Of a stretch of DNA of 64,000 bases, positions 54,383-63,885 are shown in pieces. The stretch covers positions 315,426-379,425 of the forward strand of contig VXMF01000002.1 of the NCBI GenBank assembly GCA_009841225.1, given 5' to 3'. Positions within the stretch are counted from its first letter, which is position 1. Each line of letters starts with the position of its first letter. The notes under the pieces were generated by a model. The model was not told where the DNA came from. It saw only the letters and a list, made by a program, of their open reading frames with translations, and searched no databases. Both the position numbers and the translations under genes were made by a program. Source of the DNA: Terriglobia bacterium (GTDB taxonomy: Bacteria; Acidobacteriota; Terriglobia; Bryobacterales; UBA6623).

Positions 54383-54808
54383 GTGCCTTGCAAGGCGGTG
54401 AAGTGCCGAAGGGGCACCCCCGGCGGAATCTATCACGGCGCGCAGATGCGCTTTGCGAGGATGAACTTTGACGACTTCAGCGAAGCGGACCTGCGCGGAG
54501 CGGACTTGATCGCTACCGATATGTGCAGAGCGAAGTTTCGGTTTGCCGATTTGCGGGATGCCCAGCTGCGTAGCGCGAACCTGCGCGAAGCCGACTTCCG
54601 GGGCGCGAACCTGACTCGGGCAGTCTTGATGAAGGCCAACCTGCGCGGCGCCGACCTAGCGGGAGCAGTGCTTCGAGCCGCCGATCTGCGCGGCGCAAAT
54701 CTGCAGGGTGCCAATCTTGCCTATGCCGATCTGGACGGCGCGCTGCTGCCGGCCGGATTTGGCCAGCAGGAAGGATCCGGATCCGGTCCCGGTCCCGCTG
54801 CCCGCTAG
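54383..54808 (+). CDS. Pentapeptide-repeat protein
   Basis: 141 residues. From about residue 20 to 125 it is a near-continuous A(D/N)Lxx pentapeptide repeat (EADLRGADLIA, RFADLRDAQLRSANLREAD and so on), forming a right-handed beta-helix of about five coils. Pentapeptide proteins can mimic DNA (Qnr/MfpA-like) or have structural roles. The start is uncertain: GTG 54383 with two Cys-Cys-like residues, or ATG 54446. Just downstream, a short frame ends at 54945 with a membrane segment (LLIISAGAVVALLGLFPVLL) but has no clear start. Confidence 0.8.
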   Translation: MPCKAVKCRRGTPGGIYHGAQMRFARMNFDDFSEADLRGADLIATDMCRAKFRFADLRDAQLRSANLREADFRGANLTRAVLMKANLRGADLAGAVLRAADLRGANLQGANLAYADLDGALLPAGFGQQEGSGSGPGPAAR

Positions 54809-54948
54809 TCCTGATCACAGTCGCTAGACGCTTTGGCGCAGCCTCCGGCCGGCAATCGCTTGGACCAGCGAGCCACGCGCTCTTGATCATCAGTGCCGGT
54901 GCCGTGGTCGCGCTGCTCGGCTTGTTCCCGGTGCTACTGCCGTGAGGC

Positions 54949-55257
54949 GTGGGTGCACCAACGGTTGCAGCTGGCATGAGGTGGCCAGTGGCATTGTCAT
55001 TGGCCGCAGCCATCGCTGCCGTCGTGGCTCAGCTCGTGTTGTCCTTGAGCGCGCATGGAGCGGCTTGGGGTTGCGTCGTTAGCGACCGGCGGTTAAGGCG
55101 GGCCGGGATCATAGATCTGGCTCTGGGGATCTGCTTCTTCTCGTTGGGTGGCTTCGCGGCGATCGAATTGGCCGCAACGCCTCGCCGTTCGAAGCAGTCC
55201 GGAACCAGTGAGAGCGGATGGGGCCGGTTCTCCGATCTGTGTGCGCGCCTCGCGTGA
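54949..55257 (+). CDS. Small membrane protein, two predicted helices
   Basis: 102 residues from a GTG start. Two hydrophobic helices (about 12-35, WPVALSLAAAIAAVVAQLVL; about 53-75, IIDLALGICFFSLGGFAAIEL) are separated by a short polar loop, with a polar C-terminal tail. No family recognised. It is 3 nt after the stop of the small hydrophobic frame noted upstream, so the two could be a pair. Confidence 0.5.
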   Translation: MGAPTVAAGMRWPVALSLAAAIAAVVAQLVLSLSAHGAAWGCVVSDRRLRRAGIIDLALGICFFSLGGFAAIELAATPRRSKQSGTSESGWGRFSDLCARLA

Positions 55258-55443
55258 GTCTGCGAGGATGGCAAGTGTCAGGACGGTTCCGGGCGTGAAT
55301 TCCGCGGGAATTCGTGCCCATTGTTGACCGTGCATGGGCGCACGCAGTCGGACAGTACAATCGAGTTTATCGGCTGGCAGGCAACGGTTTTGCCAACGGC
55401 ACCGGCACACTTAGTTCCTGCCAGTCACATCTAGACAGACACC

Positions 55444-57288
55444 ATGTACCGCCGCAAGGACTTCACTAAGCTAATCCCCTCTGAGCGGACCGATCTTGCC
55501 AATGCATTGAACCGGCTTTGGAATGACGGCACAATCAGGCGATACGTCGACGACCACCGCGCATTCGCACGCCGGGTCCATCGGGGGTCTATCTTCCTGC
55601 CGTGGCACCGGTACTTCGTATGGCGGTTCGAGTTGGCCTTGGGCGTCCCAATCCCCTTCTGGGATTGGACGCAGTCGAGATCGCTGGACGTCGAACCTTG
55701 GCTGTCGTTCTTCGGCGGACGCAGCGGGAAGGGTCGGTTGGCGTGGCCGCCAAGGCGCGCCTCGACACCTGGGGCCGTACTGCCCGATCAGCGTGCCCTG
55801 CGCAACGCACTGGACAAGCCGAGCTTCACAACGTTCCGCAACATCGAGACAGCTAGCCACAACGCCGGACACAACTGGGTGGGCGGCGACATGGCCGACG
55901 TGGACAACTCCCCTATAGATCCCCTGTTCTACCTGCACCACTGCAACATCGACAGGTTGTGGGCCATCTGGGAACAAAACCATCCGGACGCCAAGCACTA
56001 CTCAACTACCCGGATACCCGGCGACAGAGCGGATGGCGCGGCGACCCTCGCCGTGACCACCCCGATGCCGTGCGTCTGGAAGAGTCCTCCGAAGGCCCCG
56101 AGGTCGATGCTGGATCACACCGAACTGGACTACTGGTACGACCGGGACCTGCCGCTCGAGAAGGACTGGCACGCGGCAAAGAAGCTCACTGGCCTCTGGA
56201 CAGGGATCCCTGGAGGGGCCAACCTTCTTATACGCGACTCCGACACGGACGCCGGTCGACACCCGGGTGTCGAGAAGCATTGGGCGTCCCCGGATATATG
56301 GGTGCGGAACAACGAGCCGGAGGAAGGCGCGAGCAATACCTCCTCCGACCACGAGCGGCCCATCGTGAACCGACAAAACCACATGTACGTCAATGTCCGC
56401 AACGAGGGGTCGGAGACGGCGGACGACGTCTCGGTGACGGCCTACCGCTGCGATCCAGCCACGACCATGCTGTGGCCCAACGACTTCACGAAATTCGGCG
56501 ACCTGTCCGTGCTCGGCAGCATCCCGGCGGGGCAGAGCACGGCGGTCGGCCCCTTCTCGTGGACTCCCGCCATCGCGGAACACGAGTGGCTTCTAGCCGT
56601 TGCGGACTGCCCCGACGACCCGAGCATGGCTCCGATGTTCCGCGTGGCAGTGCCGCACGGGAGGCTGGTCCGCTTTGACTCCACCGTGGGGCAACGCAAC
56701 GTGATGCCCATTCAGGTCGCTCTTGACGGCACTGCACCGGCCAGCATGGGCATGCGTGGCGGCATCCAGCCGACGACGAACGGACTGCGGCTGGATGCGG
56801 GCTTGCTTCCGCGCAACGCGGCGCTCAGCGTGCGGGTGCCGCTTTCCATGGTGGCGGACACGGAGCTGACGAATCTGCGCGAGATGACGCGGGACGCCTG
56901 TTTGGCGACACTGCGGATGAACGGCGGCGAGGTGGCGTCGATAGACGGGTTCCAGATGGCGGCGCGGGCAAGAAGCACCGTTAGGCTCAAGGTATGGTTC
57001 CCGGCGACCGCCAAGCACGGCGAACGCTATCCGCTGGTGGCGACGCAGACTCAGGATGGAGAGCTGGCGGGCCGGATCACCATCGAGCTTGTCGCCGTGG
57101 ACGACCGTCAGAGCCGCGAAGGCGAAGTGCATGGCAACACGCGGTCCAAGGAAGTTCACACCGCGGACTGTGTGTTCTGGGGCAAGGTGAATCCTCGCAA
57201 CAAGGTGCCATTCGGATCGCTGGCGGAGGGTCTGGCGAACGGATACGACGGGTGCCGGTTCTGCCTCGACCGGTACGACACGGGCTGA
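55444..57288 (+). CDS. Tyrosinase-family copper oxidase with C-terminal Cys motif
   Basis: 614 residues. Type-3 copper centre: CuA histidines H38, H46 and H55 (DDHRAF, RVHRGSIFLPWHRYFVWRFE), CuB histidines H139, H143 and H166 (ASHNAGHNW, SPIDPLFYLHHCNIDRLW). Tyrosinases oxidise phenols to quinones. The region after about residue 230 forms beta-rich domains. The last 40 residues contain VHTADCVFWG and GYDGCRFCL, a D-C...C-x-x-C pattern like small zinc sites (Ada N-terminal-like). There is no signal peptide, so it may be cytoplasmic. It is unusual inside a defence-type region. The start ATG is well supported. Confidence 0.88.
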   Translation: MYRRKDFTKLIPSERTDLANALNRLWNDGTIRRYVDDHRAFARRVHRGSIFLPWHRYFVWRFELALGVPIPFWDWTQSRSLDVEPWLSFFGGRSGKGRLAWPPRRASTPGAVLPDQRALRNALDKPSFTTFRNIETASHNAGHNWVGGDMADVDNSPIDPLFYLHHCNIDRLWAIWEQNHPDAKHYSTTRIPGDRADGAATLAVTTPMPCVWKSPPKAPRSMLDHTELDYWYDRDLPLEKDWHAAKKLTGLWTGIPGGANLLIRDSDTDAGRHPGVEKHWASPDIWVRNNEPEEGASNTSSDHERPIVNRQNHMYVNVRNEGSETADDVSVTAYRCDPATTMLWPNDFTKFGDLSVLGSIPAGQSTAVGPFSWTPAIAEHEWLLAVADCPDDPSMAPMFRVAVPHGRLVRFDSTVGQRNVMPIQVALDGTAPASMGMRGGIQPTTNGLRLDAGLLPRNAALSVRVPLSMVADTELTNLREMTRDACLATLRMNGGEVASIDGFQMAARARSTVRLKVWFPATAKHGERYPLVATQTQDGELAGRITIELVAVDDRQSREGEVHGNTRSKEVHTADCVFWGKVNPRNKVPFGSLAEGLANGYDGCRFCLDRYDTG

Positions 57289-57563
57289 GCGGCCCGCCCA
57301 GCGCAGCGAACGCCGAGATGCCTAGTCTAACATCATGCGGATCTGCGCTTGCTTCTCCTGGCTTCACGACTCCAGTCCTGACGTGCTCTCGTCTGTCTGC
57401 GTCGCTCGACAGGATTAGATGACATTGATCTGGGCTCGATCACGCGGCTCGCACGGTGTAGTCGGGCGGCGCGCGCCGGGAGAGAGACTATGGATTTAAT
57501 CGACGACGCCTTCTCTCGATGCAATCTGGCAGGCCTTGCCCGGGTTTGATCCCATCTCGCGCC

Positions 57564-58532
57564 TCAACCTCGGCCGGACTTCGAATACGGACGTAGGTCC
57601 TCGAACTTCCAATCGCGAAGTTCCGGAACCTCGGCCTTCATCTGAACTATGAACTCCTCAGCGGAAACTGCGCGGTCGGCAAACTGCTGCACAAATGGCA
57701 CGATGTGTTCGCTAATGAACTCTGAGACGTATGCACGATGGACGAAATCCACTACGTAATGGTGCGAGAATCCATCGTCCCGCTCGCTCGTCGCTTCCTG
57801 GAGAATAATTCGAACCCACGGACAAAGCTGTAGGCGCGACGAACTTGGCCCGCCCTGGACCAGAACCATTGGGCCATCGACGATGCAGATCGGATGAACC
57901 ATACAGGCGAAGACCGCGCCTGGGGATCCTATCGTCTTCCACAAGCTTGTGAAGTGCTCGGTCGCGCTAGCCAGCGGCATGATGACTTGGTTGAACGGAA
58001 AGCTACCGGAGAGGTTCAGCCTTTCCCCCTTGCGCTCGCTCTTCGTGAATGAACTGCACATTGGTGGCCCATCGGACACAAACGCGAAATCCTGCAGCCT
58101 CAAGAACTCTGCGATCGTCGGGGTCCGATAGACACCATCGCGCGAGTGAAGTTGGGGTCTCTCCCCGCGAAGACCGGCGACGCGCGGAAACTCGGAGGGA
58201 ATGCGTGGGGCAGCCGCCTCGAAAAAGACAAAGGGCAATTCCGACTTCTTGCATTCGACGAGGAGGGCAGCATCTAGGCTCAGACGAGCCGTCTTCCCTA
58301 CTTCTCGAAGACCGAACAGATCGAGCGAGCGATGCTCGTTGGTCTCCCGGTCTCTGTATCCCCATTCTTCGGTTACATTGAACGAGTCGCTAAGCAGCTC
58401 AGCAGCTACTCGCTGAAGCGGGTACCCTGACGACCGCACAGCCCCCTCAACGTCCTCCACGGAAACGCCAGACTGCAGCCGATTCAAGGAAGGGTTGTTG
58501 GCGGATTCGTTCATTTCGTTCTGGGAACTCAC
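57564..58532 (-). CDS. Unrecognised protein with restriction-nuclease-like (ECKK) motif
   Basis: 322 residues. NVTEEWGYRDRETNEHRSLDLFG followed about 20 residues later by DAALLVECKKSELPFVFFEA is a convincing D...ExK nuclease core (about residues 70-105). The remainder carries mixed strands and helices (VFACMVHPICIVDG, WVRIILQEATSERDDG) and a C-terminal helix. No family name can be given. The neighbouring minus-strand gene at 58814 has a similar core, so the two may form a module. A defence role is inferred from context. Confidence 0.65.
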   Translation of the reverse strand: MSSQNEMNESANNPSLNRLQSGVSVEDVEGAVRSSGYPLQRVAAELLSDSFNVTEEWGYRDRETNEHRSLDLFGLREVGKTARLSLDAALLVECKKSELPFVFFEAAAPRIPSEFPRVAGLRGERPQLHSRDGVYRTPTIAEFLRLQDFAFVSDGPPMCSSFTKSERKGERLNLSGSFPFNQVIMPLASATEHFTSLWKTIGSPGAVFACMVHPICIVDGPMVLVQGGPSSSRLQLCPWVRIILQEATSERDDGFSHHYVVDFVHRAYVSEFISEHIVPFVQQFADRAVSAEEFIVQMKAEVPELRDWKFEDLRPYSKSGRG

Positions 58533-58813
58533 ACGCAGTCCAAGTCAACCAGGAAGCGCAACCTATCGCTGCGGCAGCCGGGGGACCCCTCCCCCCGCCA
58601 GCGACAGGAGGCCAATGCCTGCGCGACCTGAATTGGAGCGTGGGTGCAGCCCCGAATCGCAATAGGACAGCAATGCAGGAGTGACGATACGCGACGCCAT
58701 CGTAGTTGCCGGGATCGATATTGGCGACGCGAAACTGTAGGCCCCTCTTCTCGCGGGCAGCCGCGAACGCCAGTTTAGCAATGACAAGTGCGGCCCGTCC
58801 CTTGAGCGAGCCT

Positions 58814-60070
58814 CTAGTTCAATAGCTCAATCTCGCCAAAGAACGACGGTCCGACCCGCATTCTCGCCCGGGCACCATCAGCTTCAAGTCTCGCTGCTCC
58901 AAGCATCTCAGGCCACTCCGGGATGGTCGAGCCCGAGGCGGCTTCGCGGGGCTCGGCGTCTTGTTGGTCCGCCTCGAACTCCCGTCCAATTGCATCGAGG
59001 AACTTGGCCGTCAAACCGTATCGGAGACGAATGGACCTGATCCCGGGTCCTTGAATACTAGCTGGAACGGCAAGGTCGAACTGGATTTTTCGCCCAACGT
59101 ACGTCAGGTCACCGTCACTGAAGGACTCGTACCGGTCCCGACTCTTCAGCTGCTCTTGAGCTCTTTCGATCGTCGTGTGGAGATCGCCTTGGCGGCTCTG
59201 TTTCCGAGAATTGGGCGGGAAGTCGCGGATCAGGAGAGTGCTCGGGAGCCATGACAGTGCGGAAGCGGCGGAGCCAAACCCCGCGAGTCGAAGCACCCTG
59301 CTGGCAGTCGCCGTTCTGAGCGTGTCAAGGGCAACGTCGAGATCCTCCTCCTCGACGACAAACCCTTCTTCCGCGGGCGGATCGATGACGCGCAAGCTGC
59401 TTGCCGCCGCGTCTCCTTCGACGGCGAGCGCGAGGCCGCACGCAAGGCGCTGACCGACGAGGCCCGAGGGAAAGGAGATCGTGCTCTTCTGTGCTACGGC
59501 ACCAGTCGCTGGAGGTCCCGGACTGCCGAGTTGTCGCTTTCGATAGGCGTCTCCTGACTGCGTGCCCTTGCACTCGATCACGTGCCATGCGCCCGAAGTG
59601 TCGAGCGCCACGAAGTCAGGCGACTTGCTCGGGCCGTACTTGGGCGGATCCGCAACAATCACACCATGGGCCGCAGCCAGTCGATCCATGAAGTACCGAC
59701 CATCGACGGGTGGTTCGAGCGAAAAACGCTCGGCCAACCAGTAAATGGGAACACCCATGCCGAAATCGTCACTGAGGATCGTCTTCTGGTGGGCGTCGAG
59801 ATCTGAGAAGGCCCGAGTCAGCCTCAAATCCGAATCGTCGGAAACAGCGTTCAGGTATCGGACCCATGCCCAGAATTCGCTGAGCGAAGTGCCGAACGCA
59901 TGCGAGGGAGTGGTCAGATATCCAATCAGCAGTAACAGTTGCGGAATGTTGAGATCGACTGAGCTTCCTCCACCTTGAAACGAGGCGGGAAAGACCGGCG
60001 CGCCTGCTTGTTTCGGCCAGGTCGATTGATCAACTGTGACTGCTAGAGTTCGGTTCATTCCACCATCCAT
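58814..60070 (-). CDS. Unrecognised protein with restriction-nuclease-like (ECKG) motif
   Basis: 418 residues. The middle has KYGPSKSPDFVALDTSGAWH then VIECKGTQSGDAYRK, the D...ExK core (about 150-175) of the PD-(D/E)XK superfamily, followed by RQLGSPGPPA. The N-terminal 120 residues are helical (IPQLLLLIGYLTTPSHAFG), possibly a recognition domain. It is 281 bp upstream of the other ECKK protein on the same strand. The start may be 4 codons later (MNRTLAV). Family unknown. Confidence 0.65.
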   Translation of the reverse strand: MDGGMNRTLAVTVDQSTWPKQAGAPVFPASFQGGGSSVDLNIPQLLLLIGYLTTPSHAFGTSLSEFWAWVRYLNAVSDDSDLRLTRAFSDLDAHQKTILSDDFGMGVPIYWLAERFSLEPPVDGRYFMDRLAAAHGVIVADPPKYGPSKSPDFVALDTSGAWHVIECKGTQSGDAYRKRQLGSPGPPATGAVAQKSTISFPSGLVGQRLACGLALAVEGDAAASSLRVIDPPAEEGFVVEEEDLDVALDTLRTATASRVLRLAGFGSAASALSWLPSTLLIRDFPPNSRKQSRQGDLHTTIERAQEQLKSRDRYESFSDGDLTYVGRKIQFDLAVPASIQGPGIRSIRLRYGLTAKFLDAIGREFEADQQDAEPREAASGSTIPEWPEMLGAARLEADGARARMRVGPSFFGEIELLN

Positions 60071-60469
60071 ACCAGATCCGCCAACTAGGTTCGTTGCGGT
60101 CCGGCAGTCACGGGAGCATCAGATCTTGGCTTGGCATCCGTAGCCGCCTGCGTCCCAATCCGTGGCCCTACAGCAACTGCCCCGGACCTATAGTCGAGCC
60201 TCCGGCATGACTCACGGTCGTTTCTTACCACGGCAGTCGAGCGAACAGGTCCATCCCGGTCGCAAGAACACGAATTGCACGGGTTTCGGTCTCTGATTTC
60301 CGTTCGCTCGCGCTGCAGGAATCGGCTCACGAGACCCCTCCAACCTCTGATTGGCGCGTCAAATCCCTTGGGCAGCGATGCTCGACGTTGTGTGGAATCT
60401 AGGCCCCGGTGCGCCGCGAGAAACTTGGTTGGGAACGCGACCGACGATGCTAAAGTTTAGAACTACCCA
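60071..60469. other. Intergenic stretch upstream of the methyltransferase gene
   Basis: No gene seen. It must hold the divergent promoters of the minus-strand ECKG gene and the methyltransferase; 'gctaaagtttagaactacccaATG' just before 60470 has a tagaac-like box near the start. Confidence 0.45.
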
Positions 60470-61615
60470 ATGGCTGGGTTTTATGAGTTCTTCGCGGGCG
60501 GCGGCATGGTCCGCGCAGGCCTCGGGCCGGGCTGGTCCTGCGTCTTCGCGAACGACATCGATCCGATCAAGGGTGCCAGCTACAAACGGAACTGGGGCGC
60601 TGCGGGGTTGCGTGTCGCCGATGTGGCCAGCCTGACGGCGGAAGATCTGCCCGGAACAGCGGATTTGGCGTGGGCATCCTTCCCCTGCCAGGACCTTTCC
60701 CTGGCGGGTTCCGGAGGCGGGCTCCGGGGCGAGCGCTCGGGCACATTCTGGCCGTTCTGGAGCACGGTGGAAGGGTTGGCGACCACGGGGCGCGCCCCGT
60801 CGACAGTGGTGCTGGAGAATGTCTGCGGTGCCTTGACTTCGCACAAGGGCGAGGATTTTGCCGCGATTGGTGGTGCCATTGAGGGCGTCGGCTATCGCTT
60901 GGGAGCTGTCGTCATCGATGCCGTACATTTCGTTCCGCAATCGCGCCCGCGGCTGTTCGTCATTGCGGTCGACAGGAATCAGGTGATTCCGGATCGCCTA
61001 GTTGCCCGTGAGCCGGACAATCGGTGGCATTCGCGAGCATTGGTCGAAGCCTATCGACGGCTCCCGGCAAGAGCGCACGCGAATTGGCTGTGGTGGCACC
61101 TTCCGACGCCGCCGAAGCGCGAAGCGGTTCTGTCCGACCTGATAGAAGAGGACCCTCGGGGTGTAAAGTGGCACACTGCGGCTGAAACCAGAAGGCTGCT
61201 CAAGCTGATGAGTCCTGTGAACTTGGCTAAGGTCGAGGCCGCCAAGGAGGCTGGCCACAGAGTGGTCGGAACGGTCTACAAGCGGACGCGTCCGAACGAG
61301 AACGGCGTCAGCAAGCAGAGGGCGGAAGTGCGCTTCGACGGGATCGCCGGGTGCCTCCGCACGCCATCGGGCGGGTCCAGCCGCCAAACGGTCATGATCG
61401 TCGAGGGCAGCAACGTACGCTCCAGATTGCTGGCCCCGCGTGAAGCGGCGCGCCTCATGGGGCTACCCGAGGACTACAAACTCCCAGAGAAATACAACGA
61501 CGCCTACCACCTTGCCGGCGACGGTGTGGTGGTTCCAGTCGTGAGACACCTCGCGGAATTCATCCTGGAGCCGCTTCTCGCTGCCTTCGGGACCGCGGAA
61601 CAGAAGGCGGCATGA
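60470..61615 (+). CDS. DNA (cytosine-5) methyltransferase of a restriction cassette
   Basis: 381 residues, C5-methyltransferase motifs in order: I (FYEFFAGGGMVRAGL), IV with catalytic C73 (ASFPCQDLSLAG), VI (VLENVCG), VIII (QSRPRLFVIAV), target-recognition region, X (LAGDGVVVPVVRHLAEFI). It protects host DNA from the endonuclease encoded next. The DUF4928 gene starts 4 nt after its stop. A small altered copy of part of this gene is found at 63886-63926. Confidence 0.93.
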   Translation: MAGFYEFFAGGGMVRAGLGPGWSCVFANDIDPIKGASYKRNWGAAGLRVADVASLTAEDLPGTADLAWASFPCQDLSLAGSGGGLRGERSGTFWPFWSTVEGLATTGRAPSTVVLENVCGALTSHKGEDFAAIGGAIEGVGYRLGAVVIDAVHFVPQSRPRLFVIAVDRNQVIPDRLVAREPDNRWHSRALVEAYRRLPARAHANWLWWHLPTPPKREAVLSDLIEEDPRGVKWHTAAETRRLLKLMSPVNLAKVEAAKEAGHRVVGTVYKRTRPNENGVSKQRAEVRFDGIAGCLRTPSGGSSRQTVMIVEGSNVRSRLLAPREAARLMGLPEDYKLPEKYNDAYHLAGDGVVVPVVRHLAEFILEPLLAAFGTAEQKAA

Positions 61616-61619
61616 GTTG

Positions 61620-62555
61620 ATGCCGACGAATCTCGAGCGAGCTCTAGAAGCCTTTGCCTCGAAGCATGGGTTCAAGGGCAAGGGTTCTCTCAGCGTTGCG
61701 CTGGTCGTCACCGAGCACGCCCGGGTGAAGGGACTGCCTCTTGATTCCGAAGCGCTATTGACGGGTCGTCGTGGCCAGGTGCTGGGCCTAGGGAAGTCCG
61801 CCGTTCAATCGATTCTAAAGAGGCACGGGATCGAGCGTGTCTTGGCGGCACAGGGCGGCAGGACGAGCCGCGGCAGCCTTCAGAATATGCGGGACTACGT
61901 CGCCTTCTTGAACGCTGCGCACCGGAAGGGCATAGCGGATATCGACAGCATCGAGGCGTATTGGATCCAATGCGTGCGTGGCTTCTTCGCGGGCAAGCCG
62001 TTCAAACTCAAGCTGGACTCCTCCCGTAGCCTGCGTACCCTCGTCCGGGACGTTCTCGCGCAAGCCACTAGGCGGCAGAAGGATCTGCCCGGCATGTACT
62101 ACGCCGGCGCGGTGGCGCAGCATCTTGTGGGCGCGAAACTCGATTGCGCGCTCGGAAACGGCAAGTTCGAGCACCACAGCCATTCCACGGCGGACGCGCC
62201 AGGGGACCGGGCTGGCGACTTCGTGGTCGGCGATGTGGCGATCCACGTCACGACAGCCCCTGGAGAGGAGGTTATCGAGCGATGCGGGGGCAATCTGGAC
62301 AGCGGGTATAGGCCTGTTCTCGTAACGCTGCAAAAGGGCGTCGCCGTCGCCGAGGGATTGGCTGAGCACAGGGGATTGGGCGACAGGATCGACATCTTCG
62401 AAATTGAGCAATTTGTGGCGCTGAACATCTATGAGCTGGGCGGATTCGCGGCCGATGGAAGACGCGACGCAGTAGACGATCTGGTGGACGCTTACAACGA
62501 AGTGATCGATGAAGTCGAAACTGACCCGAGCCTGAGAATCGAAGTTCGCAAGTGA
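61620..62555 (+). CDS. DUF4928 protein, predicted restriction endonuclease
   Basis: 311 residues. The DUF4928 family, as I know it, sits beside C5-methyltransferases; LERALEAFASKHGFKGKGSL, VLGLGKSAVQSILKRHGIERVL and GDFVVGDVAIHVTTAPGEEV fit it. GDFVV...AIHVT may be the nuclease active-site strand pair, but I cannot place all catalytic residues. Start ATG 61620, directly after the methylase stop. Its last 80 bp are duplicated in altered form at 63922-64000. Confidence 0.82.
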   Translation: MPTNLERALEAFASKHGFKGKGSLSVALVVTEHARVKGLPLDSEALLTGRRGQVLGLGKSAVQSILKRHGIERVLAAQGGRTSRGSLQNMRDYVAFLNAAHRKGIADIDSIEAYWIQCVRGFFAGKPFKLKLDSSRSLRTLVRDVLAQATRRQKDLPGMYYAGAVAQHLVGAKLDCALGNGKFEHHSHSTADAPGDRAGDFVVGDVAIHVTTAPGEEVIERCGGNLDSGYRPVLVTLQKGVAVAEGLAEHRGLGDRIDIFEIEQFVALNIYELGGFAADGRRDAVDDLVDAYNEVIDEVETDPSLRIEVRK

Positions 62556-62583
62556 CGGACCGTGCGGCGACCGCACGACGATC

Positions 62584-62820
62584 ATGCGCGCGGTCAAGAG
62601 CCGGGACATCCGGCCGGAGCTGATCGATGGGCGTGTGGTGCATCGCCTGGGATGGTGGTACCTCCTGTACCGTAAGGGCTTCCCAGGCAATCCCGACTTG
62701 GCGCTTCGACCAAGACGTACTTCGGACGTGAATCACGTCATTCTTGGATGCCTGGGGCGGGGCGCTGGCCTTTGTTGGCTAGCCATCGTGAGGGCAGTCA
62801 TGAGACGGTCACAGACTTAG
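62584..62820 (+). pseudogene. Decayed Vsr (very short patch repair) endonuclease
   Basis: MRAVKSRDIRPEL, VVHRLGWWYLLYRKGFPGNPDLAL matches the Vsr N-terminal half (MR.vksk.T.PEl.vr..lh..GyRyrlh...lpGkPDlvf). After PDLAL the sequence degrades (RPRRTSDVNHVILGCLG instead of ..vvFVHGCFWH) and the C-terminal half is absent. Vsr genes normally accompany C5-methylases to repair T:G mismatches, so it was part of this cassette. Confidence 0.7.
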
Positions 62821-63031
62821 CCATTTAGCTAGCGGCATCGCGATCGCAGCTTTACATTGACCGCCCGAAGGAGGAAGGCCGACAGGCCGAAGGTGGACTT
62901 TGACACCACACTGCTGCGCTGCTAGTATTCCACTGGTACCGGTTTCAGGGTCTGCCGGCCAAGATGCAGTCTGAGCCGTTCGTTGCAGACACTGTCCGAA
63001 CGGGTGCCAATCTCAGGAACGGGAACTAATC

Positions 63032-63838
63032 ATGACTCAATTCACGCGCGTGGTTTGTCTCACGCTGTGCTCGGCCGTCCTAGCCGCCGGGCAGGACCAG
63101 GATTCGCTAAAGCAGCGACCAGGACAGCTGTCGGTCGAAGACGTCGTCGCCTTGGTGGAGGCTGGATTGGGCGACGACGTGGTCGTGGAGAAACTGAGGC
63201 AAAACGCGACAGCGTTCGATTTGAGTGTCGACCAGCTCTTGAGCCTCAAGAACGCGGGCGTGAGCTCGGAGATCATCAAGGCCATGATCAATCCCGCTGC
63301 AGGCACCGGTGCTTCCGGCGGCAGCGGAAGCGCGCAAGCCCGGGATCCGAACTGGCCGCCGGACATACCCGATGAACTTGGCCTGTACACCCGCACAGAC
63401 GGGAAAGTCACGCAGTTGGAACCGGAGGTGGTGGCGTGGAAGGCGAGAGGCAGGCTGATGTCCTTCGCGACCAGCGGTCTGGTCGGCGATCACAAGAACG
63501 GAGTCGTGAAGGGTCGCAACAGCCGGTATCAGGTGTCCATGCCCTCGGAGGTCTTCATTGTGGTCCCGGAAGGTGCCTCCGCCAACGAGTATCAGTGCGT
63601 GAGCATGCGCCAAAAGAACAAGCAGCGTGAGTTCCGGATCTCTACCGCCGGCACCGTCATGGAAGGCTCGGCCGACAAGAACTTCGTCCAATTCGAAGCT
63701 CAGAAAGTCGCTTCCCGCCTCTACCGGATCGAGCTGACCGAACTTGAGCCGGGCGAGTACGGGTTCGTTCCTCCGGGCGCCACGATGCAGGCCAGCATGG
63801 GCTCGGTGGGAAAGATCTACAGCTTCGGAGTGGAGTGA
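63032..63838 (+). CDS. Secreted hypothetical protein (acidobacterial type)
   Basis: 268 residues with signal peptide (VVCLTLCSAVLAAGQD). The N-terminal helical part reads LSVEDVVALVEAGLGDDVVV, then AFDLSVDQLLSLKNAGVSSEIIKAMI, a short repeat common in secreted acidobacterial proteins. A Gly/Ser linker (about 90-100) leads to a beta-rich C-terminal domain (SMPSEVFIVVPEGASANEYQ, LEPGEYGFVPPGA). Function unknown. It lies between the restriction cassette and the scar of its second copy. Confidence 0.75.
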   Translation: MTQFTRVVCLTLCSAVLAAGQDQDSLKQRPGQLSVEDVVALVEAGLGDDVVVEKLRQNATAFDLSVDQLLSLKNAGVSSEIIKAMINPAAGTGASGGSGSAQARDPNWPPDIPDELGLYTRTDGKVTQLEPEVVAWKARGRLMSFATSGLVGDHKNGVVKGRNSRYQVSMPSEVFIVVPEGASANEYQCVSMRQKNKQREFRISTAGTVMEGSADKNFVQFEAQKVASRLYRIELTELEPGEYGFVPPGATMQASMGSVGKIYSFGVE

Positions 63839-63885
63839 CAGGCCCTTCCCGGAGACCCAGTTGAGCAAGCCGGCGCGAGAGATTC

